Assembly: GCF_900142385.1 (NCBI RefSeq)
Contig: NZ_FRAQ01000001.1
Location: 1,674,001 to 1,738,000, forward strand
Length of the DNA: 64,000 nucleotides
Direction: 5' to 3'
Origin: Marinobacter antarcticus
GTDB taxonomy: Bacteria > Pseudomonadota > Gammaproteobacteria > Pseudomonadales > Oleiphilaceae
In this document: one piece after another, positions 1 through 10,330 of the stretch
Position numbering within the stretch: the first letter of the stretch is position 1
How the letters are laid out: each line of letters opens with the position of its first letter
The notes under the pieces: generated by a model
The model's input: the letters and a program-made list of their open reading frames with translations, nothing else
What the model was told of the DNA's origin: nothing
Databases searched by the model: none
Position numbers and translations under genes: made by a program

Positions 1-850
1 CTTCGGTCGCGAGGTCTCAGGGCCGGGAGAATCTCCGGCAGCCAGGTCAGCTGCTCCGCACCAGTCCTGGAACGGGCAGCCGGCGATGCCTTCCGCAGAC
101 AGTCATGCTCCGGGTGCTGGTTTTGGCGGGCAGGTAGCGCCGCAGCAGGAATGGCGGGCGAGCGATCAGATGGCGTTTTATCAGTCTCTCGGTGGCGGTG
201 GTGTTACTGCCCGGCAAGAGCCTGCCCCATCGATGGATCACCCGGTCAACGCGGATGGTCATGAAGAGCCGCCTCTGGGTTATGCTATTGCCCAGTTGCA
301 CGGCATTTATATACTGGCCCAGAGCAGTGTCGGGATGATCGTAGTGGATATGCATGCGGCTCACGAACGTATTACCTACGAGCGAATGAAGCGCGCACTG
401 GCAGAGCAGGATCTCAAAAGCCAACCGTTACTGGTGCCTCTGTCTCTTGCTGTCAGTCAGAAAGAGGCGGCGCTCGCTGAAACTCACGGAGAGGACCTGC
501 AACAGCTTGGGCTGCAGATTGAGCGTATCGGGCCTGAGACGCTTGCAATCCGGCAGGTACCGGCGCTGCTGCGGGGAGCCGATACAGAGCAGCTCGTTCG
601 GGATGTTTTATCTGATCTGATTGAGCACGGCCAGAGTGATCGGGTCGAAGCCGTTACCCACGAGCTTCTCGGGACCATGGCGTGTCATGGTTCGGTGCGG
701 GCAAATCGCCAGCTAACCATGCCTGAAATGAACTCCCTGCTTCGGGACATGGAAGCGACAGAGCGCAGTGGTCAGTGTAACCATGGCCGCCCCACCTGGA
801 CGCTGGTTACACTGGCGGAGCTAGACAAGCTGTTCCTGCGGGGGCGCTAG
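1..850 (+). CDS. mutL: DNA mismatch repair protein MutL, C-terminal part (5' end outside window)
   Basis: The frame is open from the first base (first full codon at position 2) and ends with TAG at 848-850, so the N-terminal ATPase half lies upstream. MutL couples mismatch recognition by MutS to strand removal. What is visible is a Pro/Gly/Ala/Gln-rich linker (to about position 270) followed by the dimerisation domain, which begins GYAIAQLHG. The motif [12 protein letters not shown] fits the metal-binding endonuclease pattern D-x-H-A-x2-E-x4-E known from MutL proteins of bacteria that lack MutH. The ACHGSVRA and CNHGRPT motifs of the same active site are also present. The ATG at 86 is internal, not a real start. 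miaA follows after 1 nt, so the two are probably co-transcribed. Confidence 0.95.
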   Translation, partial: FGREVSGPGESPAARSAAPHQSWNGQPAMPSADSHAPGAGFGGQVAPQQEWRASDQMAFYQSLGGGGVTARQEPAPSMDHPVNADGHEEPPLGYAIAQLHGIYILAQSSVGMIVVDMHAAHERITYERMKRALAEQDLKSQPLLVPLSLAVSQKEAALAETHGEDLQQLGLQIERIGPETLAIRQVPALLRGADTEQLVRDVLSDLIEHGQSDRVEAVTHELLGTMACHGSVRANRQLTMPEMNSLLRDMEATERSGQCNHGRPTWTLVTLAELDKLFLRGR

Positions 851-851
851 A

Positions 852-1919
852 GTGTCACCAAGAGTGCCACAACCGACTAGCGCCTGTGGTGAGCAGGACA
901 GGCCGCCGGCCATCTTCCTGATGGGGCCCACGGCTTCAGGCAAGACGGATCTGGCCATGGCGCTTTGCGAGCAGCTGCCATGCGACATCATCAGCGTTGA
1001 CTCGGCAATGATTTACTGTGGCATGGATATTGGTACGGCCAAACCCACTGCTGATGAACTGGCCCGCGCCCCCCATCGGTTGATTGATATCTGCGATCCG
1101 TCTGAAACCTATTCTGCTGCCGATTTTCGTCGGGATGCACTGACTGAAATGGAACGGATATCCGCTGCCGGGCGTATTCCTCTGCTTGTGGGCGGCACCA
1201 TGATGTACTTCAAGGCATTGTTGCATGGTATGTCGGGGCTGCCGTCGGCCAGTCCGGAGCTACGCAGAACTCTTGAGGCGGAGGCAGAACAGCTTGGATG
1301 GGCTGCGCTGCATGCGGAACTGCAGGCAACCGATCCGGTAGCGGCAAAACTGATCCATCCGAATAATCATCAGCGCCTGTTAAGAGCTCTGGAAGTTATC
1401 CGCCTGACCGGGCGGCCGATTTCGGCTTTCTGGGAGGCGCAGGGCAGCCGGCCATTTCGCCAAGAGGCAGGCCGTAAGGGTATTGAGGATTACACTTATT
1501 TTACTCAATGGCAGGCAGACGAAACTTCATCGCTTCCGTATACTATAACGCAGCTTGCCATGGTGCCCCCGGAGAGGCGAGTGCTTCACGACAGGATTCA
1601 CCAGCGCTTTCTGAATATGCTGGAAGCGGGGTTGCTGGATGAAGTCCGTACTCTGATGGGCAGAGGTGATCTGAACCCGGACCTCCCTTCCATGCGCTGT
1701 GTCGGTTATCGTCAGGCTTGGAGTTACTTGGCCGGCGAACATGATTATGACGCATTTGTAAGTAAGGGCGCCGCGGCCACTCGTCAGCTTGCCAAGCGGC
1801 AGCTCACCTGGCTTCGCAAGTGGTCTGATTTGAACTGGCTGGACAGCGAAGACGGGTTTATCGTTGAGGCAGCCTTGAAAAAAGTCAGGTTTCACACCAC
1901 ATTTAGCTCTGAATATTGA
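852..1919 (+). CDS. miaA: tRNA dimethylallyltransferase MiaA
   Basis: Transfers a dimethylallyl group to N6 of A37 in tRNAs that read UNN codons; MiaB, also in this window, then adds the methylthio group. The P-loop GPTASGKT is at residues 25-32. DSAMIY and the MDIGTAKP substrate-binding motif follow at about 50-65, then [10 protein letters not shown]. The start is a GTG one base after the mutL stop; a G-rich stretch about 9 nt upstream (GGGGG, 840-844) can serve as ribosome binding site. At 355 residues it is slightly longer than the usual 310-320 because of short extensions at both ends. It is the second gene of the mutL-miaA-hfq-hflX series. Confidence 0.96.
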   Translation: MSPRVPQPTSACGEQDRPPAIFLMGPTASGKTDLAMALCEQLPCDIISVDSAMIYCGMDIGTAKPTADELARAPHRLIDICDPSETYSAADFRRDALTEMERISAAGRIPLLVGGTMMYFKALLHGMSGLPSASPELRRTLEAEAEQLGWAALHAELQATDPVAAKLIHPNNHQRLLRALEVIRLTGRPISAFWEAQGSRPFRQEAGRKGIEDYTYFTQWQADETSSLPYTITQLAMVPPERRVLHDRIHQRFLNMLEAGLLDEVRTLMGRGDLNPDLPSMRCVGYRQAWSYLAGEHDYDAFVSKGAAATRQLAKRQLTWLRKWSDLNWLDSEDGFIVEAALKKVRFHTTFSSEY

Positions 1920-1953
1920 CGATCTGCATTTACTAATAAACAGGAGAACACAC

Positions 1954-2205
1954 ATGTCAAAAGGGCACTCGTTACAAGACCCTTACCTCAATGCCTTACG
2001 CAAGGAACGCATTCCGGTTTCCATCTTTTTGGTTAACGGCATCAAACTGCAAGGGCAGGTAGAGTCTTTTGACCAATTTGTGATTTTGCTGAAAAACACT
2101 GTCAGCCAGATGGTCTACAAGCACGCAATTTCCACCGTTGTGCCTGCCCGGAATGTTCGCATTCCTCAGCAGAATCCGGCGGAAGATGGTGAGCCTGAAG
2201 ACTGA
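1954..2205 (+). CDS. hfq: RNA chaperone Hfq
   Basis: Hexameric Sm-like protein that pairs small RNAs with mRNAs. The first 65 residues are nearly those of the E. coli protein, including the Sm1 region (about 8-50) and the Sm2 motif YKHA at 55-58 on the proximal face. Residues Q8, D9, F39 and K56 are at their expected places. The C-terminal tail after residue 70 is short and acidic (ends AEDGEPED). An AGGAG ribosome binding site stands before the ATG. A hairpin with a U-rich tail follows the gene, so hfq may be partly uncoupled from hflX. Confidence 0.98.
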   Translation: MSKGHSLQDPYLNALRKERIPVSIFLVNGIKLQGQVESFDQFVILLKNTVSQMVYKHAISTVVPARNVRIPQQNPAEDGEPED

Positions 2206-2229
2206 ATTGACCCGGCTTGCCGGTATTGC

Positions 2230-2283
2230 CACCCGCGTTCCTGACGAGCCTCTGGGTTCCGATGGTCGCGGGTGTTTGTTTTT
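2230..2283 (+). terminator. Probable intrinsic terminator or attenuator between hfq and hflX
   Basis: An 8-bp GC-rich stem (CACCCGCG at 2230-2237 with CGCGGGTG at 2267-2274) closes a 29-nt loop and is followed by TTTGTTTTT. It lies 25 nt after the hfq stop and 40 nt before the hflX start. The loop is long for a classic terminator, so partial read-through into hflX is likely. Confidence 0.55.
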
Positions 2284-2322
2284 ATGAGGATAACAGCCAA
2301 GCTGTTTCGGAGTTGATGCCCA

Positions 2323-3621
2323 TTGTTTGAACGCCCGGATGTAGGTGAGCGAGCGATACTCGTCCACATCGATTTTACCTCCCATGACGGCTCTGAAGAT
2401 CCGGATGAGTTCCGGGAGCTTGTGTCATCTGCCGGAGTTGAGTCGGTTGGAGTAGTGACCGGTTCCCGCAAACAGCCCAGCCCCAGACTGTTCGTGGGCG
2501 AAGGCAAGCTTGAGGAAATCCGCGATGCGGTGGCGCTGCATGAGGCAGATGTTGTTCTGTTTAATCATGCCCTCAAACCTAGTCAGGAACGGAATATCGA
2601 GAGTGAGCTAAAATGCCGCGTGCTCGATCGCACGGGTGTCATTCTGGATATTTTTGCTCAGCGCGCTCGCACGCATGAAGGCAAACTGCAGGTAGAGCTG
2701 GCCCAGTTGGACCACATGTCAACGCGCCTGGTTCGCGGTTGGACGCACCTTGAGCGTCAGAAAGGCGGTATTGGCCTGCGCGGCCCCGGTGAAACCCAGC
2801 TGGAAACCGACCGTAGGCTGTTGCGCGAACGCATCAAGTCCATCCACAAACGTCTCGAAAAGGTTCGTCGTCAGCGCAATCAGGGTCGTCGAGCGCGTAA
2901 GCGCGCTGATATTCCGACGGTATCTCTGGTAGGCTACACCAACGCTGGCAAGTCCACTCTGTTCAACCGGATTACCACTTCTTCCGTATACGCTGCAGAT
3001 AAGTTGTTCGCAACTTTGGATCCGACGATCCGGCGCCTGGAACTTCCGGATATCGGGCCGGTCGTAATGGCAGATACCGTGGGCTTTATTCGGCATCTGC
3101 CGCATAAACTGGTTGAAGCATTCCGGGCAACCCTGGAAGAGACGACGGAAGCAACCATTCTGCTGCACATTGTTGACAGCCACGACAGCCGTCGTGATGA
3201 AAACATTGAGCAGGTTGAGGAAGTGCTGGCGGAAATCGGCGCCGATGAGGTACCTGTGCTTCAAGTGTTCAACAAAATAGACTTGTTGGACAATTTTACA
3301 CCTCGGGTCGAGCGCAATGAGGATGGCGTGCCTGTTCGTGCCTGGGTCTCGGCCGTTACGGGTGCGGGCCTGGATGGTCTTTACGACGCCATCGTAGAGC
3401 GACTGGCTGAAGATGTTGTACACCATTTTGTTTTGCTCGGGCCTGCTGATGGCAAGCTCCGGGCGCTCCTGCACGAGGCTGGCTCGGTGCTAAGTGAAAA
3501 GCACCGGGAAACCGGAGACACGGTACTCGAAACCCGGCTGCAACACCGGGACTGGCTGCAGCTGCTGAGCCGTGCCGGCATGAGTGAAGAAACAGTGCGC
3601 CTGGATAACGGGCAAGCCTGA
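2323..3621 (+). CDS. hflX: Ribosome-associated GTPase HflX
   Basis: GTPase that binds the 50S subunit and can split stalled or heat-damaged ribosomes. The N-terminal HflX domain (residues about 1-185, with the Gly-rich RQKGGIGLRGPGETQLETDRR linker region at 146-165) precedes the G domain: G1 GYTNAGKS at 204-211, G3 DTVG, G4 NKID. Its 432 residues match the family. The start is a TTG, with GGAG at 2309-2312 as a distant ribosome binding site; the following residues FERPDVGERAIL match the usual N terminus of relatives. It is followed by hflK and hflC as in E. coli. Confidence 0.95.
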   Translation: MFERPDVGERAILVHIDFTSHDGSEDPDEFRELVSSAGVESVGVVTGSRKQPSPRLFVGEGKLEEIRDAVALHEADVVLFNHALKPSQERNIESELKCRVLDRTGVILDIFAQRARTHEGKLQVELAQLDHMSTRLVRGWTHLERQKGGIGLRGPGETQLETDRRLLRERIKSIHKRLEKVRRQRNQGRRARKRADIPTVSLVGYTNAGKSTLFNRITTSSVYAADKLFATLDPTIRRLELPDIGPVVMADTVGFIRHLPHKLVEAFRATLEETTEATILLHIVDSHDSRRDENIEQVEEVLAEIGADEVPVLQVFNKIDLLDNFTPRVERNEDGVPVRAWVSAVTGAGLDGLYDAIVERLAEDVVHHFVLLGPADGKLRALLHEAGSVLSEKHRETGDTVLETRLQHRDWLQLLSRAGMSEETVRLDNGQA

Positions 3622-3700
3622 AACCATAGCAGCTATTGCCGGGGCGATTATAAATCCCTAGTATTTGCAACCATTCGACATGTTAGGAACGGAGAGAACT

Positions 3701-4897
3701 ATGGCCTGGAATGAACCGGGTGGAAACCGCAATGACAATGACCCCTGGGGAAATGGTGGTGGTCGTCGCGGTAATGATCAGGGACCACCAGACCTTGATG
3801 AGGCGCTGAAAAAAGGTCTCGACAAACTCAATAAAATGCTGGGTGGCAAAGGCAAGAAATCAGGTGGCGACGGCGGCAACAGTGGCGGTAGTTCAGGTGT
3901 GGCGGGCGGTTTTGGTGCCGTTCTCGCGCTGGGAGCCATTCTTGTCGTGGGCTACGTGATCTTTCAGTCGTTCTACACTGTGAACGAGCAGGAGCGCGCG
4001 GTAGTGCTGAGGTTTGGTGAGTATTCCAAGACAGAAAGCCCTGGCCTGAGATTCAAGGTGCCTCTGATTGATGACGTCACCAAGGTGCTGGTCACCAGCG
4101 TGAGAACCGCCCAATCCAGTGGCCAGATGCTGACTCAGGACGAAAACCTGGTCACGGTTGACCTGCAGGTGCAGTACCGTGTCGGCGAGGCTCGTGACTA
4201 TGTGCTGAACGTCCGGGACTCCAACCAGGCTTTGGCATTTGCGACGGATAGTGCGCTGCGCCATGAGGTTGGCAGTTCGTCTCTGGATGATGTGCTCACG
4301 GAGGGGCGCGCAGAATTGGCCGTTCGTGTTGAGCAGCGGCTCCAGGGCTTCCTTGAGGAATATGGAACCGGTCTTCAAATTGTCCGGGTTAACGTTGAAA
4401 GCACCCAGCCGCCCCCAGCGGTACAGGACGCGTTCCGTGAGGTTCAGCGTGCCCGTGAGGACGAGCAGCAAGTGAAGGAAGAGGCGGAAACATACCGAAA
4501 CAAGGTTGTTCCTGAAGCCCGCGGTCAAGCCCAACGCATGATTGAAGAGGCTAGCGCCTATAAGGAAGAAGTCACCGAGCGTGCCCGTGGTGAAACCGCC
4601 CGTTTCCTCGAGTTGCTGGCTGTGTATCAGATGGCACCGACGGTAACTCGTGAGCGTATGTACCTGCAGACCCTTGAGACTGTGCTTTCGAGCAGCAGCA
4701 AGATTCTTGTGGATACCGAAAGCAGCGGCAATATGATGTATCTGCCACTGGATCGCCTTACCCAGGGCGGCGGGTTGCCACGAAGCGGAAACCAGTCTTC
4801 CGGCAGCGACGGGCAGATGGATATCCAGACGGTCACGGATCAGGTTATCAAGGAAATTCGAACCCGGCAGGACACTAATACACGGAGGAGCAGATAA
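3701..4897 (+). CDS. hflK: FtsH protease modulator subunit HflK
   Basis: With HflC it forms a large membrane cage around FtsH that limits degradation of membrane proteins. The ATG at 3701 was chosen over a TTG at 3665, because it has a good GGAACGGAGAG ribosome binding site and gives the family N terminus MAWNEPGG. A Gly/Asn/Asp-rich cytoplasmic segment (1-65) is followed by one membrane helix (71-91) and then the SPFH/band-7 domain, starting NEQERAVVLRFGEY. A helical region rich in Glu, Arg and Ala (about 240-310) and a polar tail close the 398-residue protein. hflC starts 3 nt after the stop. Confidence 0.96.
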   Translation: MAWNEPGGNRNDNDPWGNGGGRRGNDQGPPDLDEALKKGLDKLNKMLGGKGKKSGGDGGNSGGSSGVAGGFGAVLALGAILVVGYVIFQSFYTVNEQERAVVLRFGEYSKTESPGLRFKVPLIDDVTKVLVTSVRTAQSSGQMLTQDENLVTVDLQVQYRVGEARDYVLNVRDSNQALAFATDSALRHEVGSSSLDDVLTEGRAELAVRVEQRLQGFLEEYGTGLQIVRVNVESTQPPPAVQDAFREVQRAREDEQQVKEEAETYRNKVVPEARGQAQRMIEEASAYKEEVTERARGETARFLELLAVYQMAPTVTRERMYLQTLETVLSSSSKILVDTESSGNMMYLPLDRLTQGGGLPRSGNQSSGSDGQMDIQTVTDQVIKEIRTRQDTNTRRSR

Positions 4898-4899
4898 TC

Positions 4900-5775
4900 A
4901 TGGGATCTAAAAGTGTAGCGGGTCTTGCAGGCGCTCTTATCGTTGTTCTGCTGGTACTTTCGAGTGTCTTTATTATTCCTGAAACCCATCGTGGGGTCAT
5001 GCTGAGGTTTGGTGAGTTGGTTGAGACCGACGTCCAGGCGGGCATTCACTTCAAGGTGCCGGTAATCGATCAGGTCAGGGAGTTTGATATCCGCCTGCTG
5101 ACCATGGATTTGCCTTCGCGGCAGTATCTGACGGTTGAGAAGAAGCCGCTGGACGTCACCTCTTATATCGCCTGGAAGATCCGCGATGTGGATCAGTTCT
5201 ACCGTGCTACAGGCGGGGATGAGTTACGCGCTCAGTCGCTATTGTTATCCCGAGTGGATAACGGCCTGCGGGATGAGTTTGGTGTTCGTACCATGCACGA
5301 AGTGGTTTCAGGTCAGCGGGATGAACTGATGAGCACCCTGCGTGAACGGGTTAACGAGACGTCGGTCAAGGAATTCGGTATTGATGTAATAGATATCCGG
5401 ATCAAGGCCATCGAGTTCCCGGGGCAAGTCAGTGAGGCAGTCTATCGCCGGATGGCGACTGAGCGTGAGAAGCTGGCTCAGGAGTTCCGCTCTCGAGGGC
5501 GTGAGCTGGCCGAAGGTATCCGCGCAGATGCCGATCGTCAGAGAACTGTGACACTGGCGGAAGCATTCGCCTCCTCGGAAACAACCCGGGGTGAAGGCGA
5601 CGGTGAAGCTGCCCGGATCTACGCAGATGCCTATGGCTCCAACCCGGAGTTCTACAGCTTCTACCGTAGCCTCCAGGCATATCGGAATACCTTCTCCAGC
5701 AAAAGCGACATGATGGTTATTGACGCCAACAGTGAATTCATGAAATTCCTGAAGGATTCAAAGGGCGGAAGCTAA
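4900..5775 (+). CDS. hflC: FtsH protease modulator subunit HflC
   Basis: Partner of HflK in the membrane complex that holds FtsH. An N-terminal membrane anchor (residues 6-26) is followed by the SPFH domain (ETHRGVMLRFGELV onward) and a charged helical region near residues 175-235. The protein is 291 residues, as expected. Its ribosome binding site GGAGGAG (4884-4890) lies in the last codons of hflK, so the two genes are translationally close. The small DUF2065 gene that often follows hflC in related genomes is absent; a terminator follows instead. Confidence 0.96.
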   Translation: MGSKSVAGLAGALIVVLLVLSSVFIIPETHRGVMLRFGELVETDVQAGIHFKVPVIDQVREFDIRLLTMDLPSRQYLTVEKKPLDVTSYIAWKIRDVDQFYRATGGDELRAQSLLLSRVDNGLRDEFGVRTMHEVVSGQRDELMSTLRERVNETSVKEFGIDVIDIRIKAIEFPGQVSEAVYRRMATEREKLAQEFRSRGRELAEGIRADADRQRTVTLAEAFASSETTRGEGDGEAARIYADAYGSNPEFYSFYRSLQAYRNTFSSKSDMMVIDANSEFMKFLKDSKGGS

Positions 5776-5793
5776 AACTCGCCCGGTACACCG

Positions 5794-5827
5794 AAAAACC
5801 GGAATACCCAGGTATTCCGGTTTTTTT
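5794..5827 (+). terminator. Intrinsic terminator after hflC
   Basis: CCGGAATACC pairs with GGTATTCCGG around a very short loop and is followed by seven T residues. It closes the hfq-hflX-hflK-hflC unit, so hisZ needs its own promoter between here and 5955. Confidence 0.85.
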
Positions 5828-5954
5828 GTGTCCCCCAACAGTGTAAAATCCGTCAGGTTTTGGTTCGGGTTTTTCTGCCCCGAATGTCACCCTAATATCT
5901 GTGTGCTTCTTCTGCATGACGAGCAGGAGTGCGCAGGATGGACAACGGAATCTC

Positions 5955-7136
5955 ATGACAGTATCTGATCGCTGGTTACTGCCGGACGGGGTGGAGGATA
6001 TCTTGCCGCCACTGGCCGGACAGATAGAGTCGCTGCGCCGGGATGTAATGGATACCTGCCAGCGCTGGGGCTACCAACTGGTAATCCCGCCGCTTATCGA
6101 ATACCTCGAATCCCTGTTTACCGGAACCGGACACGACCTGGAGTTGCAGACCTTCAAGCTGACGGATCAGCTGACCGGGCGCATGATGGGTGTTCGTGCC
6201 GATATGACGCCCCAGGCTGCGCGCATTGACGCCCACACTCTGGGGCAGGAGGGTATTACGCGCCTGTGCTATGCCGGGCATGTACTTCATACCCGCCCTA
6301 AACATATGCTGACCGGGCGTACGCCGATTCAGGCAGGCTGCGAGTTATTCGGCAGCGCGTCTGAGTCTGCGGATCTGGAAGTCATCAGCCTGATGCTTGA
6401 GGCCCTTCGCGTTGCTGGCCTGCCGCACGTCCACCTGGATCTGGCCCACGTGTCCATCTACGAAAGCCTGATTGGCGAGGCTGAATTTGATCGTGATACA
6501 AGTGCGGCGATCTTTGATGCTATGGCACGCAAGTCGGTACCTGAACTTGACAGGCTTCTCGGTGACTGCCCGGCAGGATCAGCAGGTGCGCGTCTTCGTG
6601 AACTTGCCCGTGTAAGCGGTGGCCCGGAAGCTCTGGCAGAGGCGCGCAGAATACTGAGTGGTGCCTCTGATAACCTGAGCGCAGCTCTCGATCAGTTAGG
6701 CCGGGTCGCGGAGATGCTCGAGAGAGACTTTCCGGAAGTCAGTTTCGGTTTCGATTTCTGCGAGCTGCGCGGTTACAACTATCACACTGGCCTGGTGTTT
6801 GCCGCTTATGTGCCGGGCCACGGTGATTCCGTTGCCAAGGGTGGCCGTTATGATGCCATTGGCAGTGATTTCGGGCGGGCACGTCCTGCTACAGGGTTCA
6901 GCCTGGACATACGGGCGCTGGTAACTCTGGGCGAGCGCTCTGTCAGTGGCAGCAAAGCCGTTTGGGCGCCTGCAGGCGATGATGCAGCGTTGGAGCAGGT
7001 GGTCTCGGAGCTGAGGATGACGGAGACCGTTGTCCGGGCACTACCGGAAGACAGCGGAGTGGATCCCTCAACCCGGGGATGTGACCGGAAGCTGGTAAAA
7101 CAGGGTGATGATTGGGTCGTTCAGACGCTGAGCTGA
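5955..7136 (+). CDS. hisZ: ATP phosphoribosyltransferase regulatory subunit HisZ
   Basis: HisZ is a catalytically inactive relative of histidyl-tRNA synthetase that forms the first histidine-synthesis enzyme with a short form of HisG. The protein (393 residues) starts MTVSDRWLLPDGVEDILPP and has the class II synthetase core: the motif-2 region at RADMTPQAARID and the later GFDFCELRGYNYHTGLVF and GGRYD segments. It lacks the C-terminal anticodon-binding domain of a true HisRS. The ATG at 5955 was chosen over a GTG at 5901 because the family N terminus begins there. purA follows after 68 nt, a neighbourhood seen in Pseudomonas relatives. The presence of HisZ predicts a short-form HisG elsewhere. 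Confidence 0.93.
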   Translation: MTVSDRWLLPDGVEDILPPLAGQIESLRRDVMDTCQRWGYQLVIPPLIEYLESLFTGTGHDLELQTFKLTDQLTGRMMGVRADMTPQAARIDAHTLGQEGITRLCYAGHVLHTRPKHMLTGRTPIQAGCELFGSASESADLEVISLMLEALRVAGLPHVHLDLAHVSIYESLIGEAEFDRDTSAAIFDAMARKSVPELDRLLGDCPAGSAGARLRELARVSGGPEALAEARRILSGASDNLSAALDQLGRVAEMLERDFPEVSFGFDFCELRGYNYHTGLVFAAYVPGHGDSVAKGGRYDAIGSDFGRARPATGFSLDIRALVTLGERSVSGSKAVWAPAGDDAALEQVVSELRMTETVVRALPEDSGVDPSTRGCDRKLVKQGDDWVVQTLS

Positions 7137-7195
7137 GCTCATACAGGTACATTTACCAAATTTGCAAGACGCACGCTTTACTGTGTGCGCATTGA

Positions 7196-8500
<1,305 letters not shown>

Positions 8501-8514
8501 GCGTTAGGCAGTTC

Positions 8515-8552
8515 AAAAACCCGCTCTGCCTTAACCGGCACGGCGGGTTTTT
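8515..8552. terminator. Bidirectional terminator between convergent purA and cmoB
   Basis: AAAACCCGC (8515-8523) pairs with GCGGGTTTTT (8543-8552); an inner TGCC/GGCA stem extends the hairpin. T runs exist on both strands, so it can end purA on + and cmoB on -. Confidence 0.8.
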
Positions 8553-8556
8553 GTTT

Positions 8557-9549
8557 TCAGGGTTTCTCTGCAATGATTGTGGCGCGCTTTGGTCCGGGAT
8601 AGCCTTCTATGGTTTTCGTGGGGTCTGCCGGGTCCAGAAAATCCTTAAGGGAATTGAAGCGCATCCAGTCTGTGCTGCGCTGTTCGTCAGTGCTGGTTTC
8701 CGAGACATCCACAACCCGGGCGTTGCGGAATCCGGTACGATCCAGCCATCTCAGTAGCGTGTCGCAGCTTGGCAGAAACCATACGTTGCGCATCTGCCCA
8801 TAGCGGTCTTCGGGCATCAGGCTGAAGCCTTCGGGCCCATCCACTATCAGAGTTTCCAGTACCAGTTCTCCTCCCAGGCGCAGCGTACCTTTCAGCTCCA
8901 GCAGGTGATCGAGAGGCGATCGGCGATGGTAAAGCACGCCCATGGAAAAGGTGGTGTCAAAGGCTTCAAGCCCTTCAGGCAGGTCCTCCATACGTATCGG
9001 GAGAAGGTCGACCGGAACCTCTCCCAGATAGCGCTTTAAGCTGAGAAACTGGAACATGAACAGCAGCCCGGGATCAATACCGATCACACGTTCTGCACCT
9101 TCGCCCAGCATGCGCCAGCAGTGATAACCCGAGCCACAACCTACGTCCAGAATGCGCCGGCCGGCAAGGTCTGAAAGGTACGGTGATACCCGGTCCCACT
9201 TCCAGTCAGAACGCCATTCGGTATCAATGTGGGTGCCGAAGAAGTCGAAGGGCCCCTTGCGCCACGGCATAAGGCCCCTGAGTCCGCGCTCAAGCGCTTG
9301 CTGCTGGTTACTGCTCAGGGAGCCTGCTGAGCCGAGGGTGATCGCGGAGGTGTTCAGTTCTGATGTTATCCCGGAAATATCCGGGAGGTTGTCCAGTGCT
9401 GACTGCCAGCGGCCGAGGTCGCCGTGGGGGTTGTCATCAAAGCGGTGTGTCAGCTGGCTTCTGACACTATCTGCCCAGCTGCTTTGGCCAGTGTTATCCA
9501 GCTCAGTCAATAGCCGCCCAAAACAGGTTTTCCAGTCAAAGTTCGACAT
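8557..9549 (-). CDS. cmoB: tRNA U34 carboxymethyltransferase CmoB
   Basis: Uses carboxy-SAM (made by CmoA) to convert 5-hydroxyuridine at tRNA position 34 to the 5-oxyacetic acid form, which widens wobble reading. The Rossmann methyltransferase motif ILDVGCGSGYH is at residues 133-143, preceded by the typical WRKGPFDFFG segment. The ATG at 9549 was chosen because MSNFDWKTCF is a normal start; the frame stays open upstream to 9642. The length, 330 residues, matches the family. It lies 25 nt downstream of cmoA on the same strand. Its stop falls at the edge of the purA terminator. Confidence 0.95.
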   Translation of the reverse strand: MSNFDWKTCFGRLLTELDNTGQSSWADSVRSQLTHRFDDNPHGDLGRWQSALDNLPDISGITSELNTSAITLGSAGSLSSNQQQALERGLRGLMPWRKGPFDFFGTHIDTEWRSDWKWDRVSPYLSDLAGRRILDVGCGSGYHCWRMLGEGAERVIGIDPGLLFMFQFLSLKRYLGEVPVDLLPIRMEDLPEGLEAFDTTFSMGVLYHRRSPLDHLLELKGTLRLGGELVLETLIVDGPEGFSLMPEDRYGQMRNVWFLPSCDTLLRWLDRTGFRNARVVDVSETSTDEQRSTDWMRFNSLKDFLDPADPTKTIEGYPGPKRATIIAEKP

Positions 9550-9574
9550 GGTCTGCTCGCTCTCCGTATGGGTT

Positions 9575-10330
9575 TCAGTCGGCCTTGATAGCCAGCATGG
9601 ATACGAAGTTGAAGCACTGATACCAGACCAGCACTCGATCAAAGCCCGCGTCTTTAAGACGCTGCTTGTGAGCGTCCAGTGTTTCCGGAATCAGCACCTG
9701 CTCGATGGCGCTGCGCTTCTGGCTTATCTCCAGGCCTGAGTATCCATTGGCACGTTTGAATTCATGGTGGAGGCGGGTCTGAATGGTCTGTTCATCTTCG
9801 CAATCGAAGCGGATTTTTTCCGAAAGGATCAGCGCGCCACCAGGCCGGGTTGCATCGGCAATTTTGCTCAAAAGGCTGCTTCGCTGCTCTGGCGGAACAA
9901 ACTGCAGCGTGAAGTTCAGAGTCGTCACGGAAGCGTTAGTCAGCTCTGTTTCCTGAATATTCTCGCAACGGAGACTGACCGGCAGCGAGTGATCATCCAG
10001 AGCGATGTGATGCTCGCAGCGCTCGATCATCGCTTCGGAATTATCAACGCCCACCAGAGAGCAGCTGTCAAACGAAATGCCGTGCCTCATGGCCAGGGTG
10101 GAGGCTCCCAGTGAGCAGCCCAGGTCATAACAATTGGAGTTCGGCTGGGCGTACTGTTCTGTGATTACTTCAATCATCGGGATGATGGTGGTGTAACCGG
10201 GGACAGACCGGCGAATCATATCCGGGAATACGCGGGCAACCGCCGCATCGAAACGGAAGTCTTCAGGCTGCCGTTCGGTGGCGAAAAGCCGATCTGTCTG
10301 TTGCTCCGGTGAGCGATCGGTTCTACTCAT
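9575..10330 (-). CDS. cmoA: Carboxy-SAM synthase CmoA
   Basis: Makes carboxy-S-adenosylmethionine from SAM and prephenate for CmoB. The SAM motif YDLGCSLGAST is at residues 69-79, preceded by the characteristic VPGYTTIIPMI segment (43-53). The start at 10330 gives 251 residues beginning MSRTDRSPEQQ, close to family length, and overlaps the stop of the upstream small gene by 8 nt. That overlap suggests translational coupling with it. Confidence 0.95.
   Translation of the reverse strand: MSRTDRSPEQQTDRLFATERQPEDFRFDAAVARVFPDMIRRSVPGYTTIIPMIEVITEQYAQPNSNCYDLGCSLGASTLAMRHGISFDSCSLVGVDNSEAMIERCEHHIALDDHSLPVSLRCENIQETELTNASVTTLNFTLQFVPPEQRSSLLSKIADATRPGGALILSEKIRFDCEDEQTIQTRLHHEFKRANGYSGLEISQKRSAIEQVLIPETLDAHKQRLKDAGFDRVLVWYQCFNFVSMLAIKAD

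Noticed and set aside
7169..7190. Small inverted repeat before purA as a purine riboswitch or PurR site
   Set aside because: Only five base pairs match and the sequence resembles neither a purine aptamer nor the PurR box.
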